A stretch of DNA of 64,000 nt from Candidatus Kapaibacterium sp. GTDB lineage: Bacteria > Bacteroidota > Ignavibacteria > Kapaibacteriales > UBA7675. The stretch is taken from the NCBI GenBank assembly GCA_028284775.1, contig JANQRB010000028.1, forward strand, positions 24,548-88,547. The letters run 5' to 3'. Below, in pieces: positions 46,943 to 56,149 of this stretch. The notes beneath the pieces were generated by a model that was not told where the DNA came from, made no database searches, and saw only the letters and a list, made by a program, of their open reading frames with translations. Each line of letters opens with the position of its first letter. The first letter of the stretch is position 1. The position numbers and the translations under genes were made by a program.

Positions 46943-47317
46943 CTATCGAATTTCCCAATGACAACATGAGTTGCTGGTCGGACACAGGAAACGCACAACG
47001 TCCAGCGGACAATCGCCGGGACAGATTTCCGTACAGCCGACATGTGAACAGTCGTCGGGAATAATGATCCTGCAGCCGTTGATTTCAAATCCTTCGATAC
47101 ACTCGTCAGCGCTCGGAGAGATACTTACTCTCGAACCGACTGGCATGTTGAAGGGACCATAAGTGGCCTGGTTCGTGATAATGAAGACTTCCTCGTCACA
47201 GTAACCGTTGTTTTTGATCGTGATTGCATCGCAGCCGCAGACCGCGACGCTGACATAGCTGAAACTTACGAACAATAATGCCGACAATGATGCAAGCAGA
47301 AACAGTCTCGATTTCAT
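46943..47317 (-). CDS. Small secreted cysteine-rich protein
   Basis: A protein of 124 residues. A clear signal peptide (KSRLFLLASLSALLFVSFSY) precedes a mature region of about 95 residues with twelve cysteines, an even number that suggests several disulfides. Cys clusters include VCGC, DDCSHVGCTEICPGDCP and NSCC. There is no lipobox, no T9SS sorting domain and no transmembrane helix. I do not recognise the family. GGAGTAG lies just before ATG 47317. It may be an exported effector, inhibitor or structural protein; convergent to the large protease. Confidence 0.7.
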   Translation of the reverse strand: MKSRLFLLASLSALLFVSFSYVSVAVCGCDAITIKNNGYCDEEVFIITNQATYGPFNMPVGSRVSISPSADECIEGFEINGCRIIIPDDCSHVGCTEICPGDCPLDVVRFLCPTSNSCCHWEIR

Positions 47318-47636
47318 AAGACTACTCCGAATTGGTATGAATAATAGAGGATGTTCCTGTCCGGAGCGCCTGGTTAGTTAATGCTCCGAACAAGTCCGGC
47401 AGTGGTAGACTCTTCGATTGGGCTGATTCGTTGTCTTGACAACAGTGCTGAATATAATCAACTCTGAGATAATAGTTATGACTTTATGTATTTAAAATTC
47501 CGACAAGCCTTGCAAGTTTAATTGCGGAGCTCTTGCTTCGCTCAAACTCATTGCTCTGAACATGGTGATCCGCCGACAAACGGCAACAGAGGTTTATCAT
47601 GATGATTGAGAAAGAAAGAGCAACTGATCATAATAG
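47318..47636. other. Intergenic region upstream of the cysteine-rich protein
   Basis: About 320 A/T-rich bases between the secreted protein start and the ParE toxin stop, both on the minus strand. I see no gene or repeat. It probably holds the promoter of the cysteine-rich protein gene. Confidence 0.45.
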
Positions 47637-47960
47637 TCAACGCAGCAAACGCTGCAGCAGCAAGCCCACTAAATCTCGCCTTCCATCTAACACGCAATGT
47701 ATGACAACTGTCTCCTGCATAAGCCGGTAAATAGTGCAATATGGTTTAAAGTGTGTTTCGCGAAATTCCCTCACAGCTACGCGCTGCAGTTCCGTAGGGT
47801 AATGTCCGTGCTCGGGATGTGCACACAAGTTAAGGCAAGATTTCTCCAGGAGAGTCAAAAGACGATCCGCATTGACCTGCGAATCACTCAGGGCAACATA
47901 TTGATGAATCTCGATCAGGTCGCGTTTAGCAGACTCTAGGAGCACTACTCGAAACTTCAT
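47637..47960 (-). CDS. ParE/RelE-family toxin
   Basis: A 107-residue type II toxin-antitoxin toxin. KFRVVLLESAKRDLIEIHQY at the start, GHYPTELQRVAVREFRETHF in the middle and the C-terminal VVIHCVLDGRRDLVGLLLQR follow the ParE/RelE fold. ParE types poison DNA gyrase and RelE types cleave mRNA; the sequence does not decide between them. Its start overlaps by 4 bases the stop of the Phd/YefM antitoxin, the normal coupled arrangement with antitoxin first. The pair is probably autoregulated through the operator at 48262. Confidence 0.9.
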   Translation of the reverse strand: MKFRVVLLESAKRDLIEIHQYVALSDSQVNADRLLTLLEKSCLNLCAHPEHGHYPTELQRVAVREFRETHFKPYCTIYRLMQETVVIHCVLDGRRDLVGLLLQRLLR

Positions 47961-48241
47961 GTTGATCTGTTCGCTTTTATCTTGCGTCTTATGTCGAGAA
48001 AGGCCAATTCAACAGGCTCGGTTTTATTATCCTCCAGATCCCTGGCGCTCAGGGCAAGAATCTTTAACAGTGCCAGGCTCGCTTGAAGCTGTTCATAGCT
48101 GTGGATATCCTGAACAACGACCTTTGCCTCTCCATTGTGCGTAATAATAACGGTTTTCTGATTCTCAGCGATATCGCGAATCATCTCCGAAGCGTGCGCC
48201 TTGAGATAAGAAATCGGTTTAATTGCTTCACTGGGCTTCAT
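47957..48241 (-). CDS. Phd/YefM-family antitoxin
   Basis: A 94-residue antitoxin. The N-terminal DNA-binding part (KPISYLKAHASEMIRDIAEN, TVIITHNGEAKVVVQDIHSY) is the Phd/YefM fold, and the charged C-terminal tail (about 60-94) would wrap the toxin. ATG 48241 has the near-perfect ribosome site AAGGAGGTGA about seven bases upstream. It overlaps the toxin gene by 4 bases. A GACCA inverted repeat sits at 48262-48276, in the expected autoregulatory position. Confidence 0.9.
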   Translation of the reverse strand: MKPSEAIKPISYLKAHASEMIRDIAENQKTVIITHNGEAKVVVQDIHSYEQLQASLALLKILALSARDLEDNKTEPVELAFLDIRRKIKANRST

Positions 48242-48261
48242 GAAATCACCTCCTTTTATTC

Positions 48262-48276
48262 GACCACAATATGGTC
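48262..48276. promoter_or_regulatory. Predicted toxin-antitoxin operator
   Basis: GACCACAATATGGTC is a 15-base inverted repeat (arms GACCA/TGGTC, 5-base spacer) 21 bases upstream of the antitoxin start. A third half-site, TGGTC, lies at 48284-48288. It is a likely binding site for the Phd/YefM dimer. Confidence 0.55.
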
Positions 48277-48356
48277 CGAATTTTGGTCACATCAATAGCC
48301 GAATTACAATACTGCTACATCGTGAGCAATAATTGGTTCTCGATGAATCGTTATAT

Positions 48357-51300
48357 CTAAAACAACTTCAACTGCCCCGGATCCGGCTCAGCCTCTGCGG
48401 TGGTCTTCAACTTTGCCCGTGCTTCCGCCATTTTGAATTCCACCAAGGCTTCTTCGATATCAGCCACGAAGTGCGAGCGCTCGTGTTCCATACTTTGCCC
48501 GAAAAGATAACGACGCGCGGCATGCGTCAGAATCAGTTTGTCGCGCGCGCGTGTCATACCGACATAGAGCAGGCGGCGTTCTTCATCGACGTCGCATTTG
48601 CTTCCCGGCCGCCGGTAGGGGATCAACCCTTCCTCGCAGCCGACGATAAACACCAGGGGAAACTCAAGGCCCTTGGACGCGTGCAGTGTCATCAGCGTCA
48701 CCCGGTCGGCGCGTGAGTCATACTCATCATTTTCATTGTAGAGGGCGGCGGCCTCCATGAAACTCTGAAGCCGATCGCCGAAGGGAGCGGCCTTGAGCTG
48801 CATACGTTTAACAAAGTCGGCTCGCGTATCATCGTCAAGCGCTGGTGAACGGCCGAGAAGAAATTTATTAACCGATTCGATCGTTGCGCCGACCGGCTGC
48901 TGGGTGCTCCTTTGTTTTAAGTCGAGCAGGAAAGGCCGAATGCCGTCCATTGCCTTTGTCTCGGCAGCGCTGAGGGACGGCAGGGACCGCTGAGCGCTTA
49001 ACACCTGCCAGAAGCTGACGCGCTCGAGCTCCGATTGCAGGGCCAGCTTGTGAAGGGCCTTGATAGCACTGTCGCCGACCGCGCCGCCCAGCAGCCCATT
49101 TGAACTAACAAGCGCATTGGGATTGACAAGGAGCGTCAGCAGACTCAGTATTTCGCGTGGCACCGGGCGTGTGAAAAAGGGCGTCTCACCAACCGTCTGA
49201 AATGGAATGCCCGAACGAGCAAAAGCTTCCTCCAGGTCACGGCTCTGGCTACCCAGGCGATAGAGGACGGCAACATCGCCAAACGAGAGTTCGGAGCCAT
49301 CATCCGCGTCTACACGCCCGCTGTCAAGCGAAAAGTAACTGGTACCGCCCACCATCTTCTCGACTTGATGCACGACGTACTCAGCTTCAGCTTTATGCGT
49401 CGGCGCCCGATAGATGCTGAGCTTCGTGCTGCTGACTATTCCCGACCATACAGCTCCGGGCCCACGCTGCCCCTCCCTGTCGATCACCTGTCCGGAAGCC
49501 TTGAGTATCATCTGCGTGGAGCGATAGTTCTGATTGAGACGCAGGACCAGGGCGCCGGGAACATCATCCTGAAAGCGCAGGAAATATTCACGTCGGGCGC
49601 CGCGAAAGCCATAGATCGCCTGGTCGGGATCGCCGATGACACACAGGTTAACTCCGTGTCCGGCCAACAAGCGCAGCAGCCGGTATTGAGCATAGTTGAT
49701 GTCCTGGTACTCATCGACGGCAATCCAGCGGTAGCGTCGCCGATATGACTCCAGCAGCTCCGGCAAGGCTTCGAAGAGCAGGATCGCCTTCATGATCAAA
49801 TCGTCGAAGTCGAGCATGTGATGCTCCTGCAGAGCGGACTCATAGCGGCCGTAAATTGTTTTAGTTTCAGGCACATCTTTAAACAATTCATCCAATTCCG
49901 CGGCGTCCGGTGCCAGCAGGCGATTTTTAGCCTGCGAAATATGCTCCAGGTGTTGACGAATCTCTTTCTGGCTGCTGTCGGGCGACACCATTTTAAGCAG
50001 AGCCTGCTGCTGTTGTTCGGAGCAGATAACGAAGTTGGTCGGAATGCCGCAGCGTTCACCCTCCGCGCGTAAGATGGCGGCGCTAAAAGCGTGAAAGGTG
50101 TTAATTGTCACACGACGCGCAAGTTCTTCACCCAGCAGCGCCATCAGACGTTCCGCCATCTCGCCCGCCGCTTTGTTGGTGAACGTGATTGCCAGCAATT
50201 GCTCCGGCCCGGCTTTGTGCGTCTGCAGTATATAGGCCATGCGATAGGTCAGAGTGCGCGTTTTTCCGGTTCCCGGTCCGGCAATAATTGCCAGGGACGT
50301 ATCGGTGCAGCGGACCGCCTGCTGCTGCTCCCGGTTTAGTCCGCTCAGGAGACTCTCTTCGGCAGCGGCAGTTTCTGAGGATGCATCATCCTTTGCCGGA
50401 TCGGCAGGTAAAACCGATGTGCTCCGGCTGCTCGTAAGCCCATCGGATTCGGCGAAGAGGCTGTGTTGTTCCCATAGGAGCCGGGCGGTGTTTCCGGTCT
50501 GCCCCGGCGACAGGGAAGGCTCGGGATCACCAGGCTGAGAAGCAGCGGCGGGTGCCGGATCGGCTCCATCCGGATCGATGTGCGAGTGCGGCGCCCTGGC
50601 AAGGGACAGCGAGTCTGCCGCTTTTGCTTGTTCTGTCATCGTAGGGGCCGGCGGCCCTGCTGATTGTGCACTCGATTTTCGGGCCGGCGCTGTCGCAAAC
50701 AAACCCGCTTGTTCACTGAATTCGGCCCGTTCGCTTTCATGGAAGAGTTTAATGGTTCCGTATTCGCCATCATAGCCGGCGGCGATGCTCAGATCGCCAT
50801 TGCGCATTCGTCGTATGCCTTCCGCCAGCATGGCGCCGCCGGCATGCTCAATGTCTTCCAGTGGAAGATCCCGCAGGATAGTCAGCTCGGCGCCGAGCTT
50901 TGCGAGGAGCGCGGCGTAGGCCTGCTGAACGCGTTTGGAAGCGGGACCGACTTTTTGCACCTGGCCGAGAACTTCGGGCAGCGAAATTAAACTCTGGAAG
51001 GGATGCCAGCGCGCGGGTTTACGACCTTCATCGCAGTCGGCAAGAGAGTTAACACGGTGCATCACGCCGACGGTTACCGGGCGGCCGCAAACCGAACACT
51101 TCTTGTCGTGCGCCAGGGTGGCGGCCGGTTCCCAGCGAATGCCGCATTTGCGATGACCGTCGTAATGGTATTTGCCTTCTTCGGGAAAAAACTCGATAGT
51201 GCCGCCGAAGCGCTGCGGATCGCCGCTTTTCAAGGCCTGATAGATCGCCGGATAGGAGAGCTCCGTCGTAAACACATTCGCTTCACGCGCCAGTTTCTGC

Positions 51301-51980
51301 GGCGAGTGTGCATCGGAATTCGACACCAGCGTATAGTTGTCCAATGCAGAGAGACGCCAGTTCATGGGCGGGTCGGAGGACAGGCCGGTTTCGAGTGCAA
51401 AAATATGCGGTGTCAGGTCGTCGAAACATTCTTCGATGGTGTCGAAGCCGGACATCGAGCCGAAGAGGGCAAACCAGGGCGTCCAGATATGGGCAGGAAT
51501 CAGAAAAGAGCGCGGGTCCGCTTCCAGCAGAATTTCCAGCAAATCGCGCGAGTCCAGCCCCAGTATCGGCCGGCCGTCGGAACGGATGTTTCCGATTTTG
51601 TCCAGCGCAGCCTGCAAGCGCTCCACCGCCGGAAAATCCGGCAGAAAGAGCACGTGATGAATCTTGCGGACCTTGCCGTTTTTCTTGTAGATGTTACTGA
51701 TCTCACCGGCCAGCATGAAACGCACATTGTCCTGACAGGCAGCCGGTACGTTCGCCTGCACCTCCGCAGCGATATCATCTTTCAGACGAAAAAGACCCTC
51801 TTCGGCGGGTACGAGACGTTCTTTCATTTCGGCCAGCCAACCCGGGTGGGCTATGTCGCCGGTCGCCACCAACTGAACGCCTTTGAGCTGCGCCCAGCGG
51901 CTGAGATGCTCAAGCGTCAGATCCTTACTGGTAGCCCTGGAAAAGTGCGAATGGATGTGGAGATCGGCAATGAAATGCAT
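48357..51980 (-). CDS. Endonuclease Q (PHP)-UvrD helicase fusion
   Basis: A protein of 1207 residues from ATG 51980 (GGAG six bases upstream). Residues 1-400 form a PHP-type endonuclease of the EndoQ/TIGR00375 group: metal-binding FIADLHIHSHFSRATSKD, ATGDIAHPGWL and SNSDAHSPQ, then a zinc-binding segment with paired Cys (CGIRW...KKCSVCGRPV). EndoQ nicks DNA 5' of deaminated bases and abasic sites. After a low-complexity linker (about 455-545) comes a complete SF1A helicase: Walker A GPGTGKTRTL (K573), DEYQDINYAQ, GDPDQAIYGFRGA, LNQNYRS, TLHASKGLEFPLVF and LLYVGMTRARDKL. The fusion should nick at a damaged base and unwind from that nick. Stand-alone repair; no partner gene is adjacent. Confidence 0.92.
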   Translation of the reverse strand: MHFIADLHIHSHFSRATSKDLTLEHLSRWAQLKGVQLVATGDIAHPGWLAEMKERLVPAEEGLFRLKDDIAAEVQANVPAACQDNVRFMLAGEISNIYKKNGKVRKIHHVLFLPDFPAVERLQAALDKIGNIRSDGRPILGLDSRDLLEILLEADPRSFLIPAHIWTPWFALFGSMSGFDTIEECFDDLTPHIFALETGLSSDPPMNWRLSALDNYTLVSNSDAHSPQKLAREANVFTTELSYPAIYQALKSGDPQRFGGTIEFFPEEGKYHYDGHRKCGIRWEPAATLAHDKKCSVCGRPVTVGVMHRVNSLADCDEGRKPARWHPFQSLISLPEVLGQVQKVGPASKRVQQAYAALLAKLGAELTILRDLPLEDIEHAGGAMLAEGIRRMRNGDLSIAAGYDGEYGTIKLFHESERAEFSEQAGLFATAPARKSSAQSAGPPAPTMTEQAKAADSLSLARAPHSHIDPDGADPAPAAASQPGDPEPSLSPGQTGNTARLLWEQHSLFAESDGLTSSRSTSVLPADPAKDDASSETAAAEESLLSGLNREQQQAVRCTDTSLAIIAGPGTGKTRTLTYRMAYILQTHKAGPEQLLAITFTNKAAGEMAERLMALLGEELARRVTINTFHAFSAAILRAEGERCGIPTNFVICSEQQQQALLKMVSPDSSQKEIRQHLEHISQAKNRLLAPDAAELDELFKDVPETKTIYGRYESALQEHHMLDFDDLIMKAILLFEALPELLESYRRRYRWIAVDEYQDINYAQYRLLRLLAGHGVNLCVIGDPDQAIYGFRGARREYFLRFQDDVPGALVLRLNQNYRSTQMILKASGQVIDREGQRGPGAVWSGIVSSTKLSIYRAPTHKAEAEYVVHQVEKMVGGTSYFSLDSGRVDADDGSELSFGDVAVLYRLGSQSRDLEEAFARSGIPFQTVGETPFFTRPVPREILSLLTLLVNPNALVSSNGLLGGAVGDSAIKALHKLALQSELERVSFWQVLSAQRSLPSLSAAETKAMDGIRPFLLDLKQRSTQQPVGATIESVNKFLLGRSPALDDDTRADFVKRMQLKAAPFGDRLQSFMEAAALYNENDEYDSRADRVTLMTLHASKGLEFPLVFIVGCEEGLIPYRRPGSKCDVDEERRLLYVGMTRARDKLILTHAARRYLFGQSMEHERSHFVADIEEALVEFKMAEARAKLKTTAEAEPDPGQLKLF

Positions 51981-52414
51981 GAGAGGCTCCGGACAACAAT
52001 CAAATGTAGGTTTGGCTCCGCAGTGAATGTACCACCCAACAGTCGGAACACGGACGCCGGCATGGCTCACCGCAAATAAATTACTCATTCAATACGAAAT
52101 TCTCAATTTCTGCTGATAAAAATGCAAGACGGACTTCGCAATGAACACTTACAGCGCCACCATTCCGCTTGCCTGCATCTTGCACAGGATATCGCAATTG
52201 TGCAGGACCGACCGGGCATTGAACACATTCTCGCACAAAAACTATTGACGGAGTGTTACCTATCGACTAGCCACGCTATCAACTATCGCTTCAAAACCTT
52301 TAACGGCAGCTCCAGGCCGGTAAGCATGCCTGTAGTTTGAACCGCCCCTATCGGCCTTACGAAGCTGCTGAATTCAATGTCAGGCGTTTTCCATCAACAA
52401 ATCGGAGGTTTGCA
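51981..52414. other. Divergent intergenic region (EndoQ-UvrD / T9SS cargo)
   Basis: About 430 bases. One inverted repeat, TGCACA (52181-52186) and TGTGCA (52199-52204), could be a regulatory site. No convincing gene. Confidence 0.45.
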
Positions 52415-55400
52415 ATGTCTTGCAAGACCAAGAGATCAAGCGCGGCTCAGGTTTGCCGCGGCACTGTTTTGTTATTTTCAGTTATGCTGCTCTTCGGATC
52501 ACAGGAGCTCAGGGCGCAGTGGATCAGCAATTGCGTCGGCGCGCAACGGACCTTCAACGCGGACTACAATCACGTAGAAGTCAACAAGTTCGAGTGGGGC
52601 AGCTCGGTGCGGCAGACAACGCCGTCTTTGCATAGCGGCTATGTCGTCGGCGGCAGCGATGATGACGATTTTTATCTGGGGCTTTTCGACCTGGATGGCA
52701 TCCCGACCCGCATCGCTTCGATCGGTACGCCACAGGTCGATGACGGCCTGAGTGTTATCGAAACAGGCGTCGGCACGGCCAGTCCCGGTTACCTGATTGT
52801 CGGCCGCACCAGCTATCCCGCCGACCCGGCTTCCGGCCAGCCATGCAGCGGGCTTAATTGCCGTTTTCAGGACACCGAAATTTTAGCTATCCGCACCGAC
52901 CAGAATCTGACCCCGCTGTGGTCATTGATTGTCGGCGGCCTGGAAACCGACGGCGCAAGCGCCGTTCGCGAGTTTCAGGGTGACGGCGGCGGTTACATCA
53001 TTGCCGGCCATACGGATTCCTATGGCCAGGGCAACACCGACATGTACGTGATTCGCCTGAATCTGAACGGCAGCCTCGCCTGGGCGCGGACGATCGGCAC
53101 CGGCGATTTCGAGATCGCCAATGACGTGGAAGAGTATGATACCGGAAGCAACCAGGGCTTCGTGGTGACCGGGACCCATACGACGCTGGGGCGATCGAGT
53201 CTGGCCGTTGCCTGGCTGGCCTACAACGGCACGCTGCAACGCGACCGCACCTATCAGTTGAATCCCGCCGGCGTCACCTGCCCGGCGTCCAGCTGTTCGC
53301 AGCACGGCTATTCCGGCAAGCCGATCGGCAGCCTGGGAAGTCATAGCGGCTTCATCTTCGGCGGCTACGACAATGCCCAAAACCTCTTTGCCGTGCGGAC
53401 GGATGCCACCGGCGCGATCGGCGCATCGGAATGGGCCAGTCACTATACCATCAGCGGCAGTGATCAGGCCTATGAAATTTATCCGGTTCACAACGATCAG
53501 TTTGCCATGTGCGGCATCACCTGGAATGGAATGGACCTGGACCCCCTGCTGCTGACCCTTGACGGCAGCGGCAACAGCAGCGCGGCCCGGCGCTACGGCA
53601 ATCCCGGCGAAGATGTTGCCAACGCCATGACGCCGACCAGCGACGGCGGCTTCGCGATGACCGGCTACCTGGAGTGGTTTACGCCGCTGCCCGCCGGCTT
53701 GCAGGTCTACGACGTCACGCTCCTCAAAGTCGACTGCAACCTGTCTCTCGATCAGTGCCAGGCCGAACTGGAAGTAACGGACACCGAGCTGGAGCATACG
53801 ATCCTGACCGACCGCTTTTCGACAACGCCCGATCTGGACAATGCTGATATCATGGTCACGCAGGAAATTGTGGAACATGAACCGCTGCTGCGGTGCCAGC
53901 GCGACCCCTGCTGCGCGGACGAAAAGCCGACCTACAAAACGAAGATTACGAATGATCTGCCCGGGCAAGCGCCGCAGTTCACGGCGGCCCTCAGTGTCGA
54001 TCACGCTTTAGAGTTTACGGGGCACGTGTTGGGCGGCTATATGGAGCCCGGCGGAAGTTGCGCTCCCGGCAGTGTTACCAGCTGGGACATGTGGATGTCG
54101 CTTGTTGACAATACCGGTACCGCACAGTGGCAGCGTGTATATGGCGGAGATGACGAGGATCGCGGCTGGTCGCTGCGTCAAGTCAGCAGCACTTCTCCGG
54201 GCGAAAACGGCTACCTGCTGGCAGGCTTCAGCGACAGCTCGCCCTATGTTAACACCACCCCAGGTCGTTATGCCTATGCCGTGCGGACCGACGCATTGGG
54301 CAATCAAAATGTCTCGCCCTCGACCTGGTCGATGAAATATGGCGGCCCCGGCTCTAATGAGTTTCACGACGCGCAGCAGACCGCCGGTGGAACCAACCTG
54401 ATATTCGCAGGCTACAGCAACTTCCCCGGAAGCGGCCCCAGTACCAATATGTATGTTGTTAACACCAACATGGTTGGAGTGCCACAGTGGGCCTACACCT
54501 ATGGCGGCAATGACTTCGATCGGGCCTGGGCTGTGATCGAAGTGCTGAACGACCCCGGCGGTACCGGATTCATCGTCGTGGGTGAAACGCGCAGCTTCGG
54601 CGCGGGCGCCCCGAACAACCGCAATGTCTATGTCGTCCGCCTGGACGCCAACGGAGGCATCCTTTGGGCGAATGTATACGGCGGCGAACTAGACGATGTC
54701 GGCTACTCGATTCAGGAAGTTAATGACAATCTCGGAAGCGGTTTCATTGTGGCCGGCGAAACGAACAGTTATACCGTTACGGGCGACAACTACGACGCCT
54801 TTGCTTTCCGCATCGAATACGACGGCCAACTTACCGATGATGTTTTTGGTTCGAGTGTCCGTCATGTTTACGGTCAGATCGGGATGAATGAGCTGGATGA
54901 TCAGGCACGCTGGGTGATTCAGGCCTGCAACGACAACTACGTCCTGACCGGCGGTTACGAAACCAATACCCTTATCGTTGGAAACTTCGAGTATGCGACC
55001 TACGCACTGGAAATCCAGTCCGATGGATTACCGCAATGGGCCTACCTCTACGAAGCTTTTCTGATCGGCGTTACCGACTACCAGGGATTTGAGATCATCC
55101 AGAACTTCGTCGATCCTGACCTGGTTGACGGCAGTTATACTATTGGCGGACGCCAATCCTATTTTCTGGATGAAGAAGCGCTCTGCTATACGATCGGCTG
55201 CGACGGTCGCACGCTGCTTAATGACGTGCCTTGCGAGATGCAGGATGCGCCCGGCTATGCGAGGTGGGCCGGTCTGACGCGCGAGGTAGTAAATACTACC
55301 ACACGTTCGAGCAATATGAACACAAGCGACATGTATCATAGCTTCGACGAAACGCCTTTCACGCCCTGTCAAATGCATGAAGTTGCCTGCTTAAACTCAA

Positions 55401-55732
55401 CGGCCCCCAACAAACAGTCCGTGATCGAACCGGCCGATGCCGAGCGTCAGCCAGAGACGAGTGCGGCCAGGGGTCTCGCAATCGAATTGTTCCCGAACCC
55501 TGGTAAACAGGGCAGTGAGTTCACGCTACGGATTGCCGGCGAGACGCAAGAGGAATTAACAATCCAGATTAGCTCCTTGCTTGGGCAGACGGTGTTTAGC
55601 AGCAACGTCAGTCTCGGCCAGGGGACACAGGAGTTAGTACTCGATTCGCAGGGTTGGCCTGCCGGCAGCTATCTCGTCCGCGTAAGAGGAAACTCGGTCG
55701 CCGTAACGAAATCGCTCAGGATAACTCGCTGA
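52415..55732 (+). CDS. Large exported repeat protein with T9SS sorting domain
   Basis: A protein of 1105 residues. ATG 52415 has GGAGG six bases upstream, and a signal peptide follows (residues 1-33, core TVLLFSVMLLFGS, cleavage near LRAQ). Most of the protein is a string of repeats of the form W-x-x-x-YGG-x-x-x-D-x-x-x-x-V, then GFIVAGET or a variant, at about 70-residue spacing. This is the secreted blade-like pattern also present in the 578-residue protein at 10008. Two halves (about 45-480 and 520-950) show the same pattern. The last 80 residues are a T9SS type A sorting domain (ELFPNPGKQGSEFTL, WPAGSYLVRVRG). Likely a surface-attached binding protein, ligand unknown. Confidence 0.85.
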   Translation: MSCKTKRSSAAQVCRGTVLLFSVMLLFGSQELRAQWISNCVGAQRTFNADYNHVEVNKFEWGSSVRQTTPSLHSGYVVGGSDDDDFYLGLFDLDGIPTRIASIGTPQVDDGLSVIETGVGTASPGYLIVGRTSYPADPASGQPCSGLNCRFQDTEILAIRTDQNLTPLWSLIVGGLETDGASAVREFQGDGGGYIIAGHTDSYGQGNTDMYVIRLNLNGSLAWARTIGTGDFEIANDVEEYDTGSNQGFVVTGTHTTLGRSSLAVAWLAYNGTLQRDRTYQLNPAGVTCPASSCSQHGYSGKPIGSLGSHSGFIFGGYDNAQNLFAVRTDATGAIGASEWASHYTISGSDQAYEIYPVHNDQFAMCGITWNGMDLDPLLLTLDGSGNSSAARRYGNPGEDVANAMTPTSDGGFAMTGYLEWFTPLPAGLQVYDVTLLKVDCNLSLDQCQAELEVTDTELEHTILTDRFSTTPDLDNADIMVTQEIVEHEPLLRCQRDPCCADEKPTYKTKITNDLPGQAPQFTAALSVDHALEFTGHVLGGYMEPGGSCAPGSVTSWDMWMSLVDNTGTAQWQRVYGGDDEDRGWSLRQVSSTSPGENGYLLAGFSDSSPYVNTTPGRYAYAVRTDALGNQNVSPSTWSMKYGGPGSNEFHDAQQTAGGTNLIFAGYSNFPGSGPSTNMYVVNTNMVGVPQWAYTYGGNDFDRAWAVIEVLNDPGGTGFIVVGETRSFGAGAPNNRNVYVVRLDANGGILWANVYGGELDDVGYSIQEVNDNLGSGFIVAGETNSYTVTGDNYDAFAFRIEYDGQLTDDVFGSSVRHVYGQIGMNELDDQARWVIQACNDNYVLTGGYETNTLIVGNFEYATYALEIQSDGLPQWAYLYEAFLIGVTDYQGFEIIQNFVDPDLVDGSYTIGGRQSYFLDEEALCYTIGCDGRTLLNDVPCEMQDAPGYARWAGLTREVVNTTTRSSNMNTSDMYHSFDETPFTPCQMHEVACLNSTAPNKQSVIEPADAERQPETSAARGLAIELFPNPGKQGSEFTLRIAGETQEELTIQISSLLGQTVFSSNVSLGQGTQELVLDSQGWPAGSYLVRVRGNSVAVTKSLRITR

Positions 55733-55748
55733 AAACCTTAGACATTAG

Positions 55749-55791
55749 CAGGAAAGAGTAGGTCCTCGCGAGCTGCTCTTTCCTGTTTGTT
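55749..55791 (+). terminator. Rho-independent terminator of the large repeat protein gene
   Basis: CAGGAAAGAGTAG pairs with CTGCTCTTTCCTG (13 bp with one G-U) around an 11-base loop, followed by TTTGTTT, 17 bases after the stop codon. Confidence 0.8.
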
Positions 55792-55867
55792 TAAAAATCG
55801 GAGCTAAGCGCTTCGAATACAGGGCAGCACATCATTTCATCAAAGAATTCGGGCAAAAACGAATTCA

Positions 55868-55943
55868 GGCACAATGTGGCTTCGGTTCAATTGTGCCGCT
55901 GGCGCAAGCAACAGAGCCGCCCCGAGTAGACGGGCGGCTCTGT
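55868..55943 (+). ncRNA. Candidate structured RNA or tandem hairpins
   Basis: Two perfect inverted repeats sit side by side: GGCACAAT (55868-55875) with ATTGTGCC (55890-55897), and ACAGAGCCGCCC (55911-55922) with GGGCGGCTCTGT (55932-55943). The second is terminator-like but is not followed by a T-run, and no gene precedes it. A further hairpin, ATAGGCA-CGGC-TGCCTAT, occurs at 56063-56080. They may form a small RNA or a mobile non-coding repeat; neither is proven. Confidence 0.35.
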
Positions 55944-56062
55944 TTGCGTCTCCTCATTTGTCTGTCGGAGGACACATTTGTATTTTTAATACATCGCAGA
56001 ATCAAATTACATTATTTCACACTGCGATTCAATACGTACATACCGCGTATTAATTAGTTTAG

Positions 56063-56080
56063 ATAGGCACGGCTGCCTAT
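56063..56080 (+). repeat. Small inverted repeat
   Basis: The arms ATAGGCA and TGCCTAT flank the tetraloop CGGC. It lies 70 bases before the end of the small conserved gene, on the opposite strand, and could be its terminator or part of the hairpin cluster. Confidence 0.45.
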
Positions 56081-56149
56081 GTCAACCTGGCTACATAAAG
56101 GAGAACATAGCCACCAGGGCAGGGATCGAATTATTACAGCTCCATTGAG

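Larger units (their letters stand above)
55733..56149. other. Hairpin-rich intergenic region
   Basis: About 420 bases with the terminator and hairpins listed separately. No credible open frame. Confidence 0.6.

Noticed and set aside
52922..54004. 360-codon minus-strand frame
   Set aside because: It is antisense to the T9SS repeat protein; the repeats of that gene create the open frame.
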